Source: Protula sp. h YS-2021 (Eukaryota > Annelida > Polychaeta > Sabellida > Serpulidae). Taken from it: a DNA stretch of 64,000 nt. Under the pieces are notes generated by a model, which was given only the letters and a program-made list of their open reading frames with translations, searched no databases and was not told the origin of the DNA. Positions 20,570-32,129 of the stretch are shown one piece after another. The stretch covers positions 38,854,723-38,918,722 of the forward strand of contig OX457026.1 of the NCBI GenBank assembly GCA_949752745.1. Reading direction: 5' to 3'. Positions within the stretch are counted from its first letter, which is position 1. Each line of letters begins with the position of its first letter. Both the position numbers and the translations under genes were made by a program.

Positions 20570-20964
20570 CAGTCATATTATTATGAGCTTTGATCTCGAA
20601 TGCAATCAGAGCTTCTGCCGTGCCCTGTTCTGTCGTCTTACAATCACAGGATCTGAAGTACAAATTACACCCTTGTCATCTAGTGTGTATGTCGATTGCA
20701 ATTAAAACATTTGAAGTATGAATTCCTGTTATTTAGGAAATAGGATAGCGCAGTGCGCCGCACATTGTTGGTGACTTTCGCAACAGAAACATCTTAGATT
20801 TTCTCAGAGGAATAACCTACAGTATTCAGTTTTAAACCAAAAGTGACTGTTGACATTAGCCAGTTTTTGCACAATGTTGTACACATGAACTACATCTGAA
20901 GTTGTAAAATCATGATGCAATAAACGTGTGTTTAAATTTGACACATTATATTGACATTTTGATT
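20570..20964. other. Non-coding, nothing recognised
   Basis: AT-rich spacer between the second direct duplicate and the G-rich minisatellite. No gene-like frame is seen. Confidence 0.5.
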
Positions 20965-20969
20965 AGGCT

Positions 20970-21110
20970 GAGAGGGGGGTTTGGTCCAATCGGGGGTTTT
21001 GACACGGGGGGGGGGGGGGGGGGGGGTTATGCGCGCGGGGGGTATGATTCCGGGAGATTTGGTCACGGGGGGTTTAGTCCCGGGGGGGGGGGGTTTGTCC
21101 TAGACCCCTA
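20970..21110. repeat. G-rich minisatellite (ggtttggtcc units), inverted relative of 12600 and 20199
   Basis: Units such as ggggggtttggtccc and ttatgcgcgcgggggg are the reverse complement of the C-rich arrays. It includes a run of ~20 G starting near 21006. Several G-runs of three or more within 100 bases give strong quadruplex potential on the + strand. Confidence 0.85.
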
Positions 21111-21117
21111 AATAATA

Positions 21118-23372
21118 TACTCAGTGAATATCTTAAGTTCGCCTCACCAAAAGTGCTAACCTGCCTCGGTAAACTGTTTAATATAGTCCTAAAAACGGCC
21201 ATGTACCTGAGGAATGGTCTATACTATCTGTCTATAAAAATAAAGGTGAACGTAGTAACCCCGATAATTATAGGGATATTACGGTCTCAAGTTGTCTAGG
21301 AAAATTGTCCACTGCTGGGTGAAGAGCAAACTGGCTTTAGGAACTGCTGTAGTACAGTAGACCACATTCTTACTCTTGACATGCTAACCAAATTGTACTT
21401 GAGCAAAGGTAAAAGGTTATATACAGCATTTATCTATTATGGAAAAGCGTTTGATTCAGTTGAAAGGGCCCTGTTCTGACAGAAACTGTCAGCAAACAAC
21501 ATTGGAGATAAATCTTTTAATGTGATTATAAATATGTATAACAATGCTAAATCTAGAGTGAGAATTAACGGTAGAACGTCTATAGAACAGTTTGTTTGCA
21601 GTATTGGTGTTAGACAGGGGGAAAATTTGTCGCCGGTTCTATTTGCCCCGTTCTAAATGACTTACAGGCTCATATCGCACAAAACTACGCCGGTCTGACT
21701 TATATCAGTAATCTGGTTAAAGAAGTTCTATCTGACGATGATATTGAGGTTTTCTTCAAATTGTACATATTATTATACGCAGATGACACTATAATTCTTG
21801 CCGAAAACGAGTTAGGAGTGCAAATGGCCCTTAATTCTATGTGTAATTACTGTAAAATCGGGAATTTAAAAGTAAATCCAGAAAAATCTAAGATTTTTAG
21901 TCGTGTAAAGTGTAGAAATAATATTGTTTTTCAATAGACCAATAGATGTTGTAGATGATTTTGGCTACCTTAGCGCTAAATTCAATTATAATGGCTCGTT
22001 TAAAAAAGCCGAGTTATGTGCGTCCCAACAAGCTAGCAAAAGCATGTTTAGTGTCATTATTAAGTCCCGTGCACTAAACCTTGATTTAGATATGCAAACC
22101 AATCTGTTTGATAAGATCGTACAATCGGTCCTGCTATACGGCTCTGAAGGTGGGGTGCTTACGAAAACAAAAATATAAATAAAACATAAATAAAGTACTA
22201 TAAACAGGTTCTTAACCTAAAAAAGTGCGCAAATAGTAAGATGGTACTTGGTGAAACTTGTAAACTCCCGATGGACTTACAGTTAGGTGTAGAGTGTTGA
22301 ATTATTGGTTCAGGTTAGTTAGTTGTAGAAATAGTTTCAAGCTGAATGTAGTGCTATACAGAATATTGCTAAAATGGTCTCTCAAAGGTCGTATGTTTAC
22401 CCCTGGATTGAGTACATTAAAACAAGTCTAAGCGAACTGGGAATACCATATATCTGGCTCCACCAAGAGCATATTGATATTAAAGACGTAAACTGGTTCA
22501 AACAAGCTATAAAAATGCGTACTACTGACCAGTACAAAAGTTACTGGCACGAAACATTTTTTAAATCTAAGGGCTGTACAATTTATACCTTCAAACCTGA
22601 ACCTTACCTAAAAGTTCTTCCTCGAAATCTAGCCCTTAAAATTGCGAAATTCGGATGCCGTAATACCCGTTTGCCAATTGTGTTAGACAGATGTGGAAAT
22701 ATGCAACATGTGACAAAGGCTCGATTTGCGGTGAGATGCACTTGTTATTTATTCCCCACAGGGGGAATATATGGGATCGACCGCGTGTCGGTTGGTCTAT
22801 CGGTCGGTCTGTCGGTCTGTCATCAAGAGCTTGTTAACACGATAACTTAAAAACTCCTGCAAGGACTTTAATGAAACTTGGTATGTGGCTTCTATGGGAG
22901 CAAACACAGATCGGTATTGTAAATGGGCCAGGTTCGTCCAAGGGAAATGGACCAGCTGGACTTAGAAAATTTCAGCCCTTAACTATTGATGGCCTTATTT
23001 AACTGATGGGGGGCCTGTGGGGAATATGTGGGCTATGCACACTGCTCTAGTTAGAATGTGAATTGTTCAGTGATGATCGTTATTTATATCTAGGAAAAGA
23101 TAAATTTCCATATGCCAATACTATAGTGCTTTCCAATGTTGTTCAGAGTTGTAATCCTGTCAAAATGTTCAAATTGAGTAAATTCATGGCTGTCATAATG
23201 GCAGCCTTCAAGTGATCCCTATTTTTGCACTGAAATTGCTCTTTTAAATGCATTTAAACGTATGTGTGTTTAGTTTTTGATTTACCATGTGTTAATTGTA
23301 AATAAGTTTTTTTTTACGCCAATGTGTCCTTGTAAACCAAGGATTTTTGGAAATAAACAAACAAACAAACAG
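21118..23372 (+). mobile_element. 5'-truncated LINE with broken reverse transcriptase and (AAAC)n tail
   Basis: Reverse transcriptase pieces in several frames: CLGKLFNIVL, GEEQTGFRNCCSTVDHILTL, LYTAFIYYGKAFDSVERA (motif A), SIGVRQGENLSPVLFA, and LYYADDT-type catalytic YADD at 21776-21787. The C-terminal part is open at 22374-22743 (SRRNLALKI-type region, with KFGCRNTRLPI). After a 300-base insertion it resumes at about 23048 and ends with a 3' UTR and aaacaaacaaacaaac at 23353-23372. A simple-repeat tail and 5' truncation are standard for LINE copies. The GVRQGENLSP and RLPI-type features suggest a Tx1/L1-like lineage, but this is tentative. Confidence 0.8.
22750..23047 (+). mobile_element. 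Hairpin-headed repeat inserted in the LINE
   Basis: Begins with an 8-bp stem TATTCCCC/GGGGAATA (22750-22757, 22762-22769), then ggtcggtctgtcggtctgtc and the body cgataacttaaaaactcctg...gaaacttggtatgtggc. It ends near ggggaatatgtggg. LINE coding sequence lies on both sides. Related elements lie at 20348, 27268, 31037 and 47012 (inverted). Confidence 0.65.
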
Positions 23373-24117
23373 TTTTGGGGACGCAGTATTCAATTTGATA
23401 AATTGTCTGTGAAGGATTTTAACATTTTTTATTGTAAATAAAAATTTTGAATGTGATTAAACCTTTTCTGGCCAAATTATGTTACATATAAATATATAAT
23501 TTTGGCTACAAAAAATTTCGGTCACCTTAACTTAGCCCCAAGTCAGCTCTGACTTAAACAAGTTCGTATATTTCTTTGTCAGAGCTACGATGCGTTACTC
23601 TCACAAATAGGGTTCAACTTCATATGTTCCGAGGCATAAATCCTACATACCGGTCTATTTCATTCAGGCATTGACTGGTAGTTCGTACACAGAATGCCCT
23701 TTTTGCAAAACAGGCACAACTGTTAATGGGCTGCATATCTTTTATTTCCTCGGTGAAGTGTAGAAAAATCATCTTCCTCAGTCACCTGTCAAATGGTTGG
23801 TTACGTTCTCGACTTGAAATGTCAGGTGACTAAAGTCAAGTGACCAAAATTTAAATAAAGGGATTAATGATTTTTTGTAAAATACACACTCAAATATTGA
23901 TAGTCTATCAATTATTTTTTTCAAATGCCAAATTAGGTATAAATTCATTCTGTACATCCACAATATTTCACTTATAATTTCTTCCATGCTTTTTGAAATA
24001 CCGATTAAAAATTTTGATCAATACTTACAAAATTTACTCCACTTGTTCACGTAATAAACCATGCTCCCTGGATGTAAACAAATGTCAGTTATTGCGAGCG
24101 TACAAGGAGTGAAACAT
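23373..24117. other. Non-coding, nothing recognised
   Basis: AT-rich sequence after the LINE tail, with no gene-like frame or clear repeat. Confidence 0.5.
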
Positions 24118-24321
24118 AAAATTGAACAGCGCATCGTAATTGGCAAAACTGAACATATGTTCTTTTAATGTGAAAGTAGCATTTTCGCTGCTTATTCCAG
24201 CCTTATTTACAAACTAGGCGTCTCGCAACTCACCATGTGATTCTTATTATAAGTCATGACAATCTTCTGCAGCTAACACACCAATTTGTAATTTAACCAA
24301 TTACGATGTGCTGTTCAATTT
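24118..24321. repeat. Inverted repeat, 25-bp arms (possible MITE)
   Basis: aaattgaacagcgcatcgta at 24118 pairs with the complement of 24297-24321 with one mismatch over 25 bases. The loop is ~150 bases and non-coding. Confidence 0.7.
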
Positions 24322-24362
24322 GAATGTTCTTTGCCTCGTAGTCGACTTGCATATCGTTATAT

Positions 24363-24440
24363 AGCCAGGATTTGAAGCGGGTACGCCGAACCTCAGTAGC
24401 GGGCCGCTTGTTGGAGCTACCTTAACTACCCCTTTGCCAA
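24363..24440 (-). ncRNA. tRNA-like sequence with long variable region (pseudogene or SINE)
   Basis: On the complement, TAGTTAAGGTAGCTCC resembles a Ser/Leu-type A box. After ~35 bases GCTTCAAATCCTGGC resembles a B box with T-arm. The acceptor stem is not convincing. This fits a tRNA-derived repeat better than a working tRNA. Confidence 0.3.
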
Positions 24441-25229
24441 AAGACTTCTAAGACATGATTTCGAAGTGGTATACCAAAGTGCGCAGGGCAGGATATGAGC
24501 AACTTTCCGACTTAACCTGTTTAATTGTCTGCAGCGTTGACTGACCATACAGTCGGTCACTGCGGGCTAAGTGGAGCGATTCGCGACGGACGGACGAAGA
24601 CAAACCAGCAAAAGCACTTTACACATTTATGTGGTCATTGAAGGCCCCAGTGGAAGCGCGAATAACCAACAAACATTCATAAAGCAGTAACACTGCAGTA
24701 CAAAAGGAGACCATGGCAACATGCAACCAAGCTAGAAACATGAAGTCTCAAATGAAATCGTGCGATCTTCCTATGACAGAAGGAGTTATAGTTCCGCCAA
24801 TAGAAATTGTCATTGATGCCAATTTTGCTGATCTCAGCGTACGGCACGGGCCAGTGGCATTGTTTTAGAAAGGTTGCATCACGCAAATCGTCTCGATTAT
24901 AAATTTTCGTGGTGAACAATGTACTGAGAAAAATGTTTTTTTTTTTTTTTGTTTCTTGTGGTTAAGATGAAGAAACCTGACCACAGCAGCAGTGAGTAAA
25001 AAATTGAAGGGGTCCATGCATAAACTTGATAACTCCACTTATCAGGAAAATGCACTATTACCACCACGGTATTTCTTGGCCTCTGTTCTATCACATATCT
25101 AGGCCTTACACCTCAAAACAGATTAGAAGTGGGCATTTTTAGGAAAATGCGGTGGGAAAAAACCTATGTTTGTTACTAAAATTTCAAACTTTAAAAGCGT
25201 TTTTCTCCACTGCTGATAAGTACAATTAT

Positions 25230-26520
25230 CCGGTTTATGCATGGACCCCTTCAATTGCAAAACCACTCTTTGTTTAAGTTTGGGAGTGTCTCGGGGTCGA
25301 AAACTGCGCTATGATTCTCTTCAGTGCGCTTTTTAAGAAATAATTTGCTAGTTTGGGGGAGATCAGTTTTGATTCATAATCCTCTCCAATTTTGTAGGAA
25401 CATCCACAGGGAAGACCTCTTTTTTTCTCTTCTCTTCTTTTTTATATTGGCAAAATGGGGGGCATTTATGATTTTTTGGCAGCCAATTTTCAAATGCATT
25501 TTTTACCCACTATATTAATCGGAGGGCCATCAAGTTTTGCACGAATGGTTCCCAGGTATTTGCTTTTTTTTTTTTTTTTTTTTTTTTTTGCAATCTACCA
25601 AAATTGGCCAAATGGGTGAGATGCTTTTTTTCGTAGCCAATTTTCAATGTGTTTCTTCTCCCACAATTTTGATCGAATTGTATTGAAGTGTTCCGTACAT
25701 GTTCACGTGCCTGTCCTGTCTTTAAACGACACTTTATTTAGTAGTTTACAAGAACTTGGCGGAATGCGGGTCATTTTTAAATGTTGGTAGCTAATCTTCA
25801 AAATAATTTTAAATACAATGTTGATCGGATTCCTTCAAAATCTTTTGCGAATGCTCATTAGGATGACTGGGCTTCTCTGGAAATTTTTTTTGATGATTCT
25901 CTCAAAAATTAGCCAAATGTGAGTCAGGGTGGTATGTGGGGATTACATTTTTAAAGTTTTGGTGGCCAGTTTCCAAAATGCTTCTTCTATCACAATTTTG
26001 ATCGGATTCCTTTCCAATTTGTATGAATATTTCCTAGGTGGTGCTGTCTTGAAAAATTACTTTTTCTAGCCTGCAAAAATCTACCGAATTTGAGTAATTT
26101 ATGATTTTTTGGTAGCCAATTTTCAAAATGCTTTTTAATTTCAATTTTAATATTATTGCTTTCAAATCTTGTGTGAATGTTCCCTATCTAATCTTCTCTT
26201 AAAAACTTACTTTTTTGGCGATCCGCCAAAATTTAGCCAGATGGGTGTATTTTTTAATTTTTTAGTTGTCAATTTCCAAAAAATGCTTCTTCTCCCAAAA
26301 TTTTGATCGGATTCCGTTTCAATTTTGCATGCTTGTTCGCCAGATGGTTCGCGCTTATGAAATTGCTTCTTCTTTTTTTTTGGCGATCCGCCGATTATTG
26401 GTAAAAGGGAGAGGGGGGGCGTGCATTTAAAATCTTGGTTGCCAATTTCTTCAATGCTTTTCTCCCACAACGTTTAATCGAATTGTCTTCAAATTTTGCA
26501 CAAGGAAGGCTCTGAGGCAC
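25230..26520 (+). repeat. Tandem array of ~170 bp diverged repeats, left arm
   Basis: About seven diverged units built on ttttggcagccaattttcaa, cttcttctcccacaattttg, atcggattcc, and aatgttccctag followed by ttggcgatccgcc. The same unit is found in opposite orientation at 28150-28890. The array lies in the intron upstream of the first visible NDUFA11 exon. Confidence 0.85.
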
Positions 26521-26940
26521 CGCCCCATAACGGTCGTATTGCTTTTTTATTTTTTCAAGATTTCAAGAAGGACACATTATTGTAATCAAACATTTTAAGC
26601 CTTCGGAATATTTTTCCGGTCTCTCCCTTGCATAACTTTGCATATTGGGGTTATTTAATAGTCATTTTATTTTGTTTGCTGAAAAAAGAAAATTTGTTAT
26701 TGTTATATTCCATACGTAGAAAAATGTGAATTGAATGTTGGATAACTTAGGGTTTTGTTGAGAAGACATGTTTTTGTTTGCAAGAACAATGAACAAGAAA
26801 GGTGTCGTTTGAAATTGAGTGATATACACCTGTAAACTGGCGTTGTGGGCACTGGCTGCTCTTGTATTAATAATTTGTGCGCCAAGAAACTGGCCATGAT
26901 TTTCAAACTATTTCAAATGCCATGTTTTGTCGTTGTTTAG

Positions 26941-29900
26941 GGGCAGCAGCAGGATTGTTTGTTGTAAGGATGAGAAGACCAAAGGAACGGGTAGAAACAA
27001 TCAAACTGTTTGCAAGAATTGTTCTTCCTGCAGGTATGCGTGCTTTAATTCCATTGCATTTAGAGGATTCTCCTACTGTCTTTACTTGTGTTGTATTGTA
27101 AACATGCAGAGTTGAAAAACATGATTTTGGGATTTTAAAAACTCTCAAAGAACTGCATCAATACTGTGTCCCGAGCAGTATTGTCAAGGGACGATTGGTT
27201 TGGGTGTTGTCCATCTGTCTGTTCATTCCCACTTTGTACTTCTACGCTATTTTTTCTAGAGTGTTAGTATGTCTCCCCGACGGAGGGGAGATGTATCGGT
27301 TTTCTACGTTCTCGTGTTCGTGCGTGTGTGTGTCCTATCTATTGTGAGCAAAATGATGTGTGCAAGATATCTCGAATACGAAAAGTCGGATCGACTTGAA
27401 ACCTGGTATGTTTCTTCCTTGTTATTAGGGCAGACGTGTGACGTCATCATGTAAAAAAATCGTACAAGATTTGTCCAGCGACTGAACGTTGGAGAACGGT
27501 GAAACATAATGGGATTGTTACTTGATAGGTCCGAAAGATTTTTGCGCGAGTAGAACGAACGAGTATGGCATACGACGTCATTACGTAAAATATGTTTTGA
27601 GCATGATCCACTGTGCAAAATATCTCGATAAAGAAAAGTCTTGTCGACGTCAAACTTCGTATGTGCATTCTTTGGCTCTCTAGAATAAACTGGAAAATGA
27701 CGTCATTGTAACATCACAGGTCAAAACGGATCACCAAAATATTCCTTACAAAAGAAGTAGTCGATTATGTTTTTTGCTCAAAAGCTGTATATAAAACTGT
27801 TTTGGAGATATTTCACTTTTAAACCTTCAGGACATCATAAGACGCTGATGCCTGACGTCATGGGTAAATAATTTTGGATCCTCTTGCCAAGGTCCTCTAT
27901 ATGTGTGCACAATGTCAGTTTCCCAGTACTAACCGTTTCGTTTAGTGACGAAGAAAAGGAAAAAAGAAGTTAAAAAAAAAGAAGAAGAAGAAGAAGAAGG
28001 AAAAAAACCTTTCGCAATTTCTATCAAAACAAAACTCCTTGAAAATCCCAAGTGTAAATTACCTAATGAAGAAGAGCTATTTTGAAAAACTTGATATGTA
28101 AAACTTACAAAGGGCTGCATGAGGCCTAGTTTTTCGAGGTGCGCCAAGAAAAGTAATTTTAAAGATCACATGATGATCACACAATCTTTGATAAAAAATT
28201 TAAAACTACGCTTTTTGGCCAATTTTTGGCGGAAAAATAAAAAAAGTAATTTTTGAAGTAAAATCGATCCATAGAGCATTCGCACAGAATTTGAACGGAA
28301 TCAAAAATGTGGGGAACAGACATTTTAAAACTGGCAAAAAATGTCAAAGTGGCGTCATTTGGGCCATTTTTTTGCGAATCGCCATAAAAAGTTTTAAACC
28401 GCTTTGAAAAGATACCTGAAAAATGTGAATGTAATCAAAATTGAGGAAGAAACAATGCATTTTAAATATTGGCTAACAAAAAAATTAAGAATGGCGCCAT
28501 TTGGCCAATTTTTGGTAAATCACCAACAAAATAATGTTTAATGATTTTACAGAGATGACTGTCTAGAAAATATTCACACAAAATTTGAAAGGAAGCTAAT
28601 AAAAATTGTGGGAGAAGAACTAATTGAGTAATTAGAAATTTCATAATGGCGCCATTTGGCCAATTTTTGGTGAGTCGCCAAAAAAAAAAAATGAAGAAGA
28701 AGAATTCTTCGAATGAGGACCATCTAGGGAACATTCGTACAAAATTGGAAAGGAATCGGTTCAATATTGTGGGAGAAGAACCATTTTGAAAATTGGCTGA
28801 CAAACAATTCCAAAAGGGGGCCATTCGGCCAATTTTTAGCGGATCGCGAAAAAAGTAATTTGAGGGAGAAGAAGCATTTGAAGTAAAAGTTTACATACAG
28901 ACGATGAATGTTCCCTCCTTCCGCCCCTCCCCTCCCTTCACTGATGTGACAAGACCAGCAACGAATTCGGCTCGTCTAAAAAGTACTTGGTAGTTGGAAC
29001 CAAGATTATAAAGTTTTTCATTGAACCAGCAGATTATATCCAAATTATGCCATATCTCAGGTTCGTTTGCAAGGCATTCTGGCCTTTTATAATCGAAATT
29101 CGGTCCACTTCGTGGCTTGTGAAATGTACAGTAAAACCTGTCTACACCAGACAACGGGGTGACTGGCGGATTTTGTCCAGTATATAATATAGAGGTGTCC
29201 GGTATTTCAGGGGTCATGTAAACCAATTGGGAAAAAACGGGACTGAGAATTCTTGTCTGGTATTGGCAGTTGTCCGGTATTTCAGGGTTTGTCCAGAATG
29301 AGGTTTTACTGTAATTTAATAACGAAGGCTTGCTTAATATAATTTTAGGCGGCATGGGAGTGAGTTACGCTGGCTTCACTCAAGCAGCAGCTCGAATACG
29401 AAAGGAGGACGGACCAGCGAATCACATTTATGGAGGTGTTACCATGGCACCTTTCTTAAGCATCATGCGTAAGTATGACCTATGTAATATTGTTGAGGCT
29501 GATACCTACTGGCTAGCTAGTCGGCGTAACTATTCTAAAGCTCCAATGTGTATCTTCTGTTTTGTTTATTTCTGTGGTGTTTGGTGGTTTTCTGGAACAT
29601 TAGCGAAAATGGTGTTGCACATCTTGCCTACAAATTCTGTTACCGGCTCAAGTTTTCCGACGAAAATCTGTTTGAGAGATTTTAAAACAATGGAGCTATT
29701 TTGTGAATAACTGTAACAATGGTTGGTTGATGACAGAAAAAGGGGATAAAATTGATTACCGCGGGAGGCAATGTTACACTGTGTGAATGTTCTGCTAGCA
29801 CCAACAAGCGGAAACGCCGGTATATACAGCTGGATTATAGAACAAAAATTGTTTATTCCAGAGGTGGTTTTACAAAATTGCCCCGACTAGCTGGTCAGGT

Positions 29901-31834
29901 GATTTCATCCTCGTCACAAAAGTAATATGAATTAAAATGATGTAAAGACCTTCACGAAGGTATTTGACTAAGAAGAGAAAATTGTAGTAGATTTTTCATG
30001 GCACTGAGCCAAGTACTAAACTACATTATCGACACTGTTAAGTTACAGTTATCTAAAGGTGCCAGTTTCTTATCGCTTTATTCAGACGTTATACCTGTCT
30101 TGTTAAGGGGATTATGGGTGCCTTGTTGGGTTAATGTTGCTAATCCGTAAGCTAGAGCATGAGCAGTCGGTCTGCCAGAATTCATAGCACTAAAAAAAAC
30201 TAGGGTTAGAAAATGGATAACAAGGATTTGACCCCAACGGTGATCGAATTTAAAATGGATACCGATTTGTATGGACATATGATTTATGACAGTAGAAACT
30301 GAGGCATACCCGTGTCGATAATGCAGTTTAGTCAGCTCAGTGCTATGAAAAAGCCTACTGCAGTACGATATCTTGCAGAATATATTAAATGCTTACTTGT
30401 TTTTATGGCTTAAATGGCTTAAAATGGTGTAAAAATGGTGAAATACCTTGTCTGAAAGAAAAAAAAACCCTTGTTTGAAAGAAAACGGTACATAAGGCAC
30501 AGAAAGGTATTTAAACAAAAAAACGGCATACGAGTCGCTTCTTATACACCGTTAATTACGGTAATTTGTTTTCAGTGCAATTAAGATAAAACAAAAAATA
30601 AATATGTAAACAAAAATTTCAATTTGATCGAATAAATAACTCGGTTGATCTGTTTTTGTACACTTGGAAGAAATGTGTTTGTGTGTGAAATGTTGATTCT
30701 GCAAAGTCTGGAGTGTTGAGGCTTTGGGCGTTACGCACAGCTGTGGCGTTGTTTTCATCTTGCAGTCCAGCAGTCCTGGCTGATGGGTCTCTGGATAGCA
30801 TTTTGCTGTGGCAATGCACTGTCACTGATTAAACGAAGCAACGACAGAGCGCGAGACGTCCATGAACTCAATGACGAGTACTACAAGAATAGCAAACTAA
30901 GACCGCCTTAACCAATTTGAAATTCCTGAACACTTCGCTTCAACAATGTGTGTGGATATTGCTAAGGGGTTGAATTTTGGCCGCAGTGGAGAATAGTGTG
31001 TAGGGTTGTAGTAGCAGTAACACTGTATCGTTTAAAATAAGGGGCAAGGAGATGTAGAAATGCCCCTTATCCGTCTTTTTGTCCACCTGTTGTTTCACTT
31101 GTCCGGGCCATGTCTCAAAAACTACTTAACGGATCTAATCCATATTTGATAATATAACATCCACTATGTCGAGATGCGCCATGTTTCATTTGTGCGAATT
31201 CAAAGCTGGATCTATGGTTGGCCTTCGAAATTAGTTGAGCTCAAATTTTATCCAGGCAATATCTTCGGTACCGTGTAACAGGCCAATTTCATCTGTGATA
31301 TACGTAATTACCACCATACCTAGGTGTGCCTAGTTTCGATTGTCTGGACCCGAATTCGTGGTGGTACTTTGTTCAACTTGGATTTTTCCGGATCAGATTT
31401 CTGAAAGTGCTTGACAAGTCCTTGTGATAGGATTTCAGTCTATTAATACCGTGCAAATTAGCCATTATTACTCGTCTTTGCCAATGTTGAGAATAAATTG
31501 ACTTTGCTAATTATACCACCTTCCACGGGGGATTCTGGTTCACTTATTGCTCTTGTTGATAGTGCGTTTTTTTTTATGCTATTTTCACAGTTCATGCCCC
31601 ATGAAAATTGGAGAAGACTTTTCAAGCATTCACTGGTCATTCTAGTATGCACACACGGAGGAGTGACATGTATTCATGAGATTTTCTTTTTTTTCAGTTG
31701 GTACTCATTATCTTGGCGGGGCTTTTGTCGCGATGATGGCTGGCCTTGGTTTGGGAGCATTAAAGCATGAAATCATGTCAGGTCGGGTTCTAGTTCCTGA
31801 CATTACAAATGAAGAAGAATACAGAAAATACTGA
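26941..31834 (+). CDS. NDUFA11: NDUFA11, mitochondrial complex I subunit B14.7 (three visible exons, first exon not found)
   Basis: Exons 26941-27033, 29349-29468 and 31698-31834 have AG acceptors and GT donors (cag|gtatgc, atgc|gtaagt) and all junctions are phase 1, so they join without a break. They encode about 117 residues: GAAAGLFVVRMRRPKERVET, then GMGVSYAGFTQAAARIRKED with GPANHIYGG, then GTHYLGGAFVAMMAGLGLGA and a C-terminus EEYRKY-TGA. The glycine/alanine-rich membrane segments and the R-KEDGPxNHxxGG signature fit the Tim17-related NDUFA11 family, an inner-membrane accessory subunit of NADH:ubiquinone oxidoreductase. The N-terminal ~25-40 residues must lie in an upstream exon I could not find. 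No AATAAA was noticed just after the stop. I am confident the exons belong together. The family call rests on pattern only. Confidence 0.75.
27268..27720 (+). mobile_element. Hairpin-headed repeat in NDUFA11 intron
   Basis: Head stem TCTCCCC/GGGGAGA (27272-27278 with 27285-27291), then tacgttctcgtgttcgtgcg and gtgcaagatatctcg, then gtgacgtcatcatg. Its closest relative is the copy at 46427-47012 in opposite orientation. Confidence 0.7.
28150..28890 (-). repeat. Tandem array of ~150-175 bp repeats, right arm (inverted to 25230-26520)
   Basis: About five units with ggccaatttttggtgagtcg, agggaacattcgtacaaaa, tattgtgggagaagaacc and ttttgaaaattggctgac. Each block is the reverse complement of one in the left array. 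The array lies in the intron after the exon at 26941-27033. Confidence 0.85.
29127..29313. mobile_element. MITE with CAGTAAAACCT ends and TA flanks
   Basis: TA at 29127-29128 and 29312-29313 flank an element starting CAGTAAAACCTGTC and ending in the complement AGGTTTTACTG. The interior has repeated gtccggtatttcagggg, and no coding frame. TA duplication and these ends suit a Tc1/mariner or pogo-type non-autonomous element. A piece of the same right end occurs at 63503-63525. It ends 35 bases before an NDUFA11 acceptor. Confidence 0.8.
29835..31030. other. NDUFA11 intron sequence, nothing recognised
   Basis: Non-coding AT-rich intron sequence between exon 2 and the repeat at 31037. Confidence 0.5.
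31037..31490 (+). mobile_element. Hairpin-headed repeat in last NDUFA11 intron
   Basis: Perfect 10-bp head stem ATAAGGGGCA/TGCCCCTTAT (31037-31046 with 31061-31070). It is followed by ccgtctttttgtcc and the body tctcaaaaactacttaacgg and ccgtgtaacaggcc. No coding potential. Confidence 0.65.
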
Positions 31835-32129
31835 GCCGTCAGAAATGCAGCTTCAGACGGATGCGGAATAAGATCATCCGAACGGACACAGTGATTTGTC
31901 TGGGCAGTATTGTTAGTATGAAAGGGGTGACAGTAGTCAGTCTCATCGCATCTGCGCGACACCGCGAGTTTTCCATAATACATTTTTTCATACTACATTT
32001 TTTCCATGATACATTTTTTTCACAAGAAATATCGTGGCTAGTTTCATCTGTCATTGGTTATGATCTTGTGCGAACTAGAATGGCCAGTGATTTTGCAATC
32101 AGTGTAACTTGTCGCCAGATAAAAATTTA

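Noticed and set aside
24713..24871. Candidate first exon for NDUFA11 (frame starting MATCNQARNM)
   Set aside because: It ends in TAG without a donor at the needed phase, and lacks the expected N-terminal pattern of the family.
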